Shown one piece after another: positions 22,805 through 24,621 of a DNA stretch of 24,621 nt. Source of the stretch: JABDAD01 sp964409695 (lineage in GTDB: Bacteria > Pseudomonadota > Alphaproteobacteria > Rickettsiales > Rickettsiaceae); assembly GCA_964409695.1 (NCBI GenBank), contig CAYPDX010000018.1:1-24621 (forward strand), read 5' to 3'. The notes beneath the pieces are model-generated. The model was not told the DNA's origin. It did not search any database and worked only from the letters and a program-made list of their open reading frames with translations. Numbering within the stretch: position 1 is the stretch's first letter; each line of letters begins with the position of its first letter. The translations under genes and the position numbers were made by a program.

Positions 22805-24082
22805 TTAAGCTTGTCTTTGGAATTTTACTATCAAAACATTCTGCATATGCTTTTGACAACTTTCCAATATCCCTGTGTAATAATTTTCCTTTATCCAATT
22901 CATATTAAAATCAGTAGATTTTGGCATATTTATCATAAGTACTTCATCACTTTCATACGACATACTAGCAAAATCTTTAAACCACGATTTAAATATACCG
23001 TCTCCATATCTCGATCTTAACGTTATAAGTATCTGCTTCCAAACACCATCTTCTATACCTTCAATATGCTGATCTACAAAAGCACTTATACTTTCAGATG
23101 AATATTCATTGTTTTCATTGTTTCCATTAATTAAACGCCACTGTTCCTTTAATGCTTTCCTAATATAGGCAGAAATATTCTTTGGATTTTGTTTTTTTGC
23201 GTAATCTACAACTAATCGTATTCTTTCTAAATCATAGGTATTCACTGCTTCTTCTGCCAGTATTTTGGTAAAAAAGCACTCTCTCTCTAATTCATTGATT
23301 ATTTCTTCTCTCTGTTTTGTTTCAAGGGAATCAGAAACAAAATTATTCGTAGGCAAAAAAGGCAAAGCCTTTGTATTTTCAGTATTTCTTTTTACAAGAA
23401 ATTCTATTGATTCAACTTTTTTATTGTTTTTAATATAATCAATTTCTACTTCTAAATCAGATATCGTATTTATTTCTTTTATTGATTTTTTTAATATTTC
23501 TCTATTAAAGTTAGAAAACTCTTGATAATACTTATTATTTTCTACACCTAATAATTTTCTCAGAGCTTCTATAGATATAAAGTTTTTCACCATAGGACCC
23601 TTACTGTTTGTGCTAATAAACTCCATTATATACTCCCAAAGAGCAATAGAATATTTACTATTAAAACCAGCTTGAACCGCCATATTTAATTTGGCATATA
23701 TATTTGGGTTAGAAAACAATTTTTTCATAGCAGCTGAGTATGAATAAGTACAGTTTCCATTTTCTATTTCAACTGAAGCAATAATTGAACTTATACCCCA
23801 TTTATTTTTTTTATCTTTATTTAATATATTCCATTCTACCTGTGTTTGACTCAAAGATCTCAAAGCTACTTTTAACATTTCGTAGTTTTTATTATCTGGG
23901 ATATTAAGAGCCATACAAAGATCTTTAATTGAGATTATATGTTCTTCTTTTTTTTCCATTTGCGCTAAAGCACGATTAAGAAGTATATTAGAAACTTTTC
24001 GCTCAAGCAAAGACAGTGTATTATTAATATGTACTGCTGCCGAATGTTTTATTAACTCATTTCTCGTATGAACGGAACTCAT
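22805..24082 (-). CDS. Rep_3-type replication initiator with C-terminal DnaA N-domain
   Basis: 425 residues. Residues about 5-235 match the Rep_3 (RepB-type) initiator with two winged-helix domains: ELIKHSAAVHINNTLSLLER, SIKDLCMALNIPDNKNYEML, VEWNILNKDKKNKWGISSII, then YSAAMKKLF...IYAKLNM, YSIALWEYIMEF and ISIEALRKLLGV...FNREILKKSIKEIN. A helical linker (about 255-330) includes NISAYIRKALKEQW. Residues about 347-425 resemble domain I of DnaA: VWKQILITLRSRYGDGIFKSWF...NWIKENYYTGIL. Rickettsial plasmids carry initiators with such DnaA_N parts. It would start replication of the element by binding the origin and recruiting the helicase loader. AAAGGAT lies directly before the ATG. A perfect inverted repeat lies 26 bases upstream, suggesting autoregulation. 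Confidence 0.85.
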   Translation of the reverse strand: MSSVHTRNELIKHSAAVHINNTLSLLERKVSNILLNRALAQMEKKEEHIISIKDLCMALNIPDNKNYEMLKVALRSLSQTQVEWNILNKDKKNKWGISSIIASVEIENGNCTYSYSAAMKKLFSNPNIYAKLNMAVQAGFNSKYSIALWEYIMEFISTNSKGPMVKNFISIEALRKLLGVENNKYYQEFSNFNREILKKSIKEINTISDLEVEIDYIKNNKKVESIEFLVKRNTENTKALPFLPTNNFVSDSLETKQREEIINELERECFFTKILAEEAVNTYDLERIRLVVDYAKKQNPKNISAYIRKALKEQWRLINGNNENNEYSSESISAFVDQHIEGIEDGVWKQILITLRSRYGDGIFKSWFKDFASMSYESDEVLMINMPKSTDFNMNWIKENYYTGILESCQKHMQNVLIVKFQRQA

Positions 24083-24108
24083 ATCCTTTATACATTTATA
24101 ATTTATTG

Positions 24109-24145
24109 ATACATGGGTATGTATATCTTATTCACACCCATGTAT
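24109..24145. promoter_or_regulatory. Inverted repeat upstream of the replication gene
   Basis: Arms ATACATGGGT (24109-24118) and ACCCATGTAT (24136-24145), 17-base spacer, 26 bases before the Rep ATG. Rep_3 proteins often bind inverted copies of half-iterons at their own promoter; this fits. The GC content of the arms makes chance less likely than for the other AT palindromes. Confidence 0.55.
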
Positions 24146-24185
24146 ACAGTGGTAAGGACAAATATTTTGAGTAATATATAATTTT

Positions 24186-24425
24186 TTATCTGAGCTGTAG
24201 TTTTTTTACAACAACTCCATTTGTTTCAATAAACTCTATCCCACATGCATGATAAAATTCTAATAACCTACTTATGGTATTATTTTTAGAATGAATGAAC
24301 TCAAAAGTACCTACTTTTTCCATACGTTTAAGGCTAGCAATAGATATTCCTGTATTTGTACTAAGATCAGAAAGCTTAAGATTAATTCCTGCTCTAGCAG
24401 CCCTTACTTGAAAACCAGTCAACAT
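24186..24425 (-). CDS. Small XRE-family helix-turn-helix regulator
   Basis: 79 residues from ATG 24425, chosen because family members begin just this way (MLTGFQVRAAR); the upstream frame to a TTG at 24485 adds only a hydrophobic run and no ribosome site. The HTH covers about residues 5-35 (QVRAARAGINLKLSDLSTNT, then GISIASLKRMEK). The C-terminal part FYHACGIEFIETNGVVVKK matches the common alphaproteobacterial small XRE type, which ends with 'L...GVeFi..nGVrl'. It lies 103 bases upstream of the replication gene on the same strand and could regulate it. The ribosome site is weak. Confidence 0.78.
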   Translation of the reverse strand: MLTGFQVRAARAGINLKLSDLSTNTGISIASLKRMEKVGTFEFIHSKNNTISRLLEFYHACGIEFIETNGVVVKKLQLR

Positions 24426-24508
24426 AGTCAATACCAAAGACAAATATAATACCCATCTTTCTATATATTTTTTTATTATGAGCAAGGAAATATCTTTTTT
24501 ATTTTTTC

Positions 24509-24537
24509 TTTAATATGGTTTTTTGAATCATATTAAA
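24509..24537. repeat. Inverted repeat upstream of the small XRE gene
   Basis: Perfect 9-bp arms TTTAATATG / CATATTAAA with an 11-base loop, 84 bases before ATG 24425. No T-run follows on the transcribed side, so an operator is more likely than a terminator. The rest of 24538-24621 shows no gene; a weak minus-strand promoter (TTGTAT, 17 bases, TATACA) may lie around 24573-24602. Confidence 0.35.
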
Positions 24538-24621
24538 AAAATTATGAGCTAGTAAGACAAGTTTTGTATAGTATTTACACAGTTTAGATACAATACATGT
24601 AGCTTTACGATAATATTGATG

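Noticed and set aside
22754..23020. 88-codon plus-strand frame over the 3' end of the replication gene
   Set aside because: Antisense shadow of a clear Rep gene; aromatic-rich composition typical of AT-rich shadows.
1..24621. CRISPR array, tRNA, rRNA or transposase gene
   Set aside because: No regularly spaced repeats, no cloverleaf or rRNA-like segment, and no IS transposase among the frames.

Overview
The window is AT-rich and carries a nearly complete F-type (MPF-F) conjugation operon beside a plasmid-style replication and regulation block. The mix of F-like Tra/Trb proteins with low-GC codons, a Rickettsia-like exported phospholipase D, a DUF4143-type ATPase and a Rep_3/DnaA_N initiator fits Rickettsiales. 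It looks like a plasmid or a chromosomally integrated Rickettsiales amplified genetic element (RAGE). The taxonomic call is inference from protein character; no rRNA or housekeeping gene is present.

Layout. (1) 1-415: 5' part of an exported phospholipase D gene, cut by the window edge. (2) 517-20456: one long minus-strand operon, read from high to low coordinates: small unknown protein, pilin (TraA-like), TraL, TraE, TraK, TraB, TraV, TraC, TrbI, TraW, [ATPase insertion], TraU, TrbC, TraN (in two parts), TraF, TraH, TraG, and an ambiguous membrane ORF. This is the classical F-plasmid order. Many neighbours overlap or lie within about 30 bases, so translation is probably coupled. TraD, TraI, TraS/TraT, TrbB and TrbE are not in the window. 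(3) 10234-12290, between traW and traU: a rearranged segment with a complete DUF4143-type ATPase that has its own promoter, the 3' end of a second ATPase, a truncated second copy of the traU 5' end, a 295-bp direct repeat with a perfectly identical 150-bp core, and several perfect palindromes. (4) 20457-20669: a divergent regulatory region with a good promoter for the tra operon and three copies of an 11-bp repeat. (5) 20670-24425: regulation and replication genes: an XRE-type regulator on the plus strand, then on the minus strand a degenerate histidine-kinase-like ATPase protein, a winged-helix-like protein, a 505-bp non-coding gap, a Rep_3 initiator with a C-terminal DnaA N-domain, and a small XRE regulator.

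How it fits together. TraA/L/E/K/B/V/C would form the pilin, envelope core complex and assembly ATPase. TrbI/TraW/TraU/TrbC/TraF/TraH are the periplasmic F-specific pilus assembly set. TraN and TraG stabilise mating pairs. The XRE protein at 20670 is well placed to repress the divergent tra promoter through the repeated 11-bp sites. The Rep protein would drive replication of the element. The most unusual parts are the ATPase/traU rearrangement with its palindromes, the two-piece TraN, and the HATPase-like and winged-helix-like gene pair near the replication gene.
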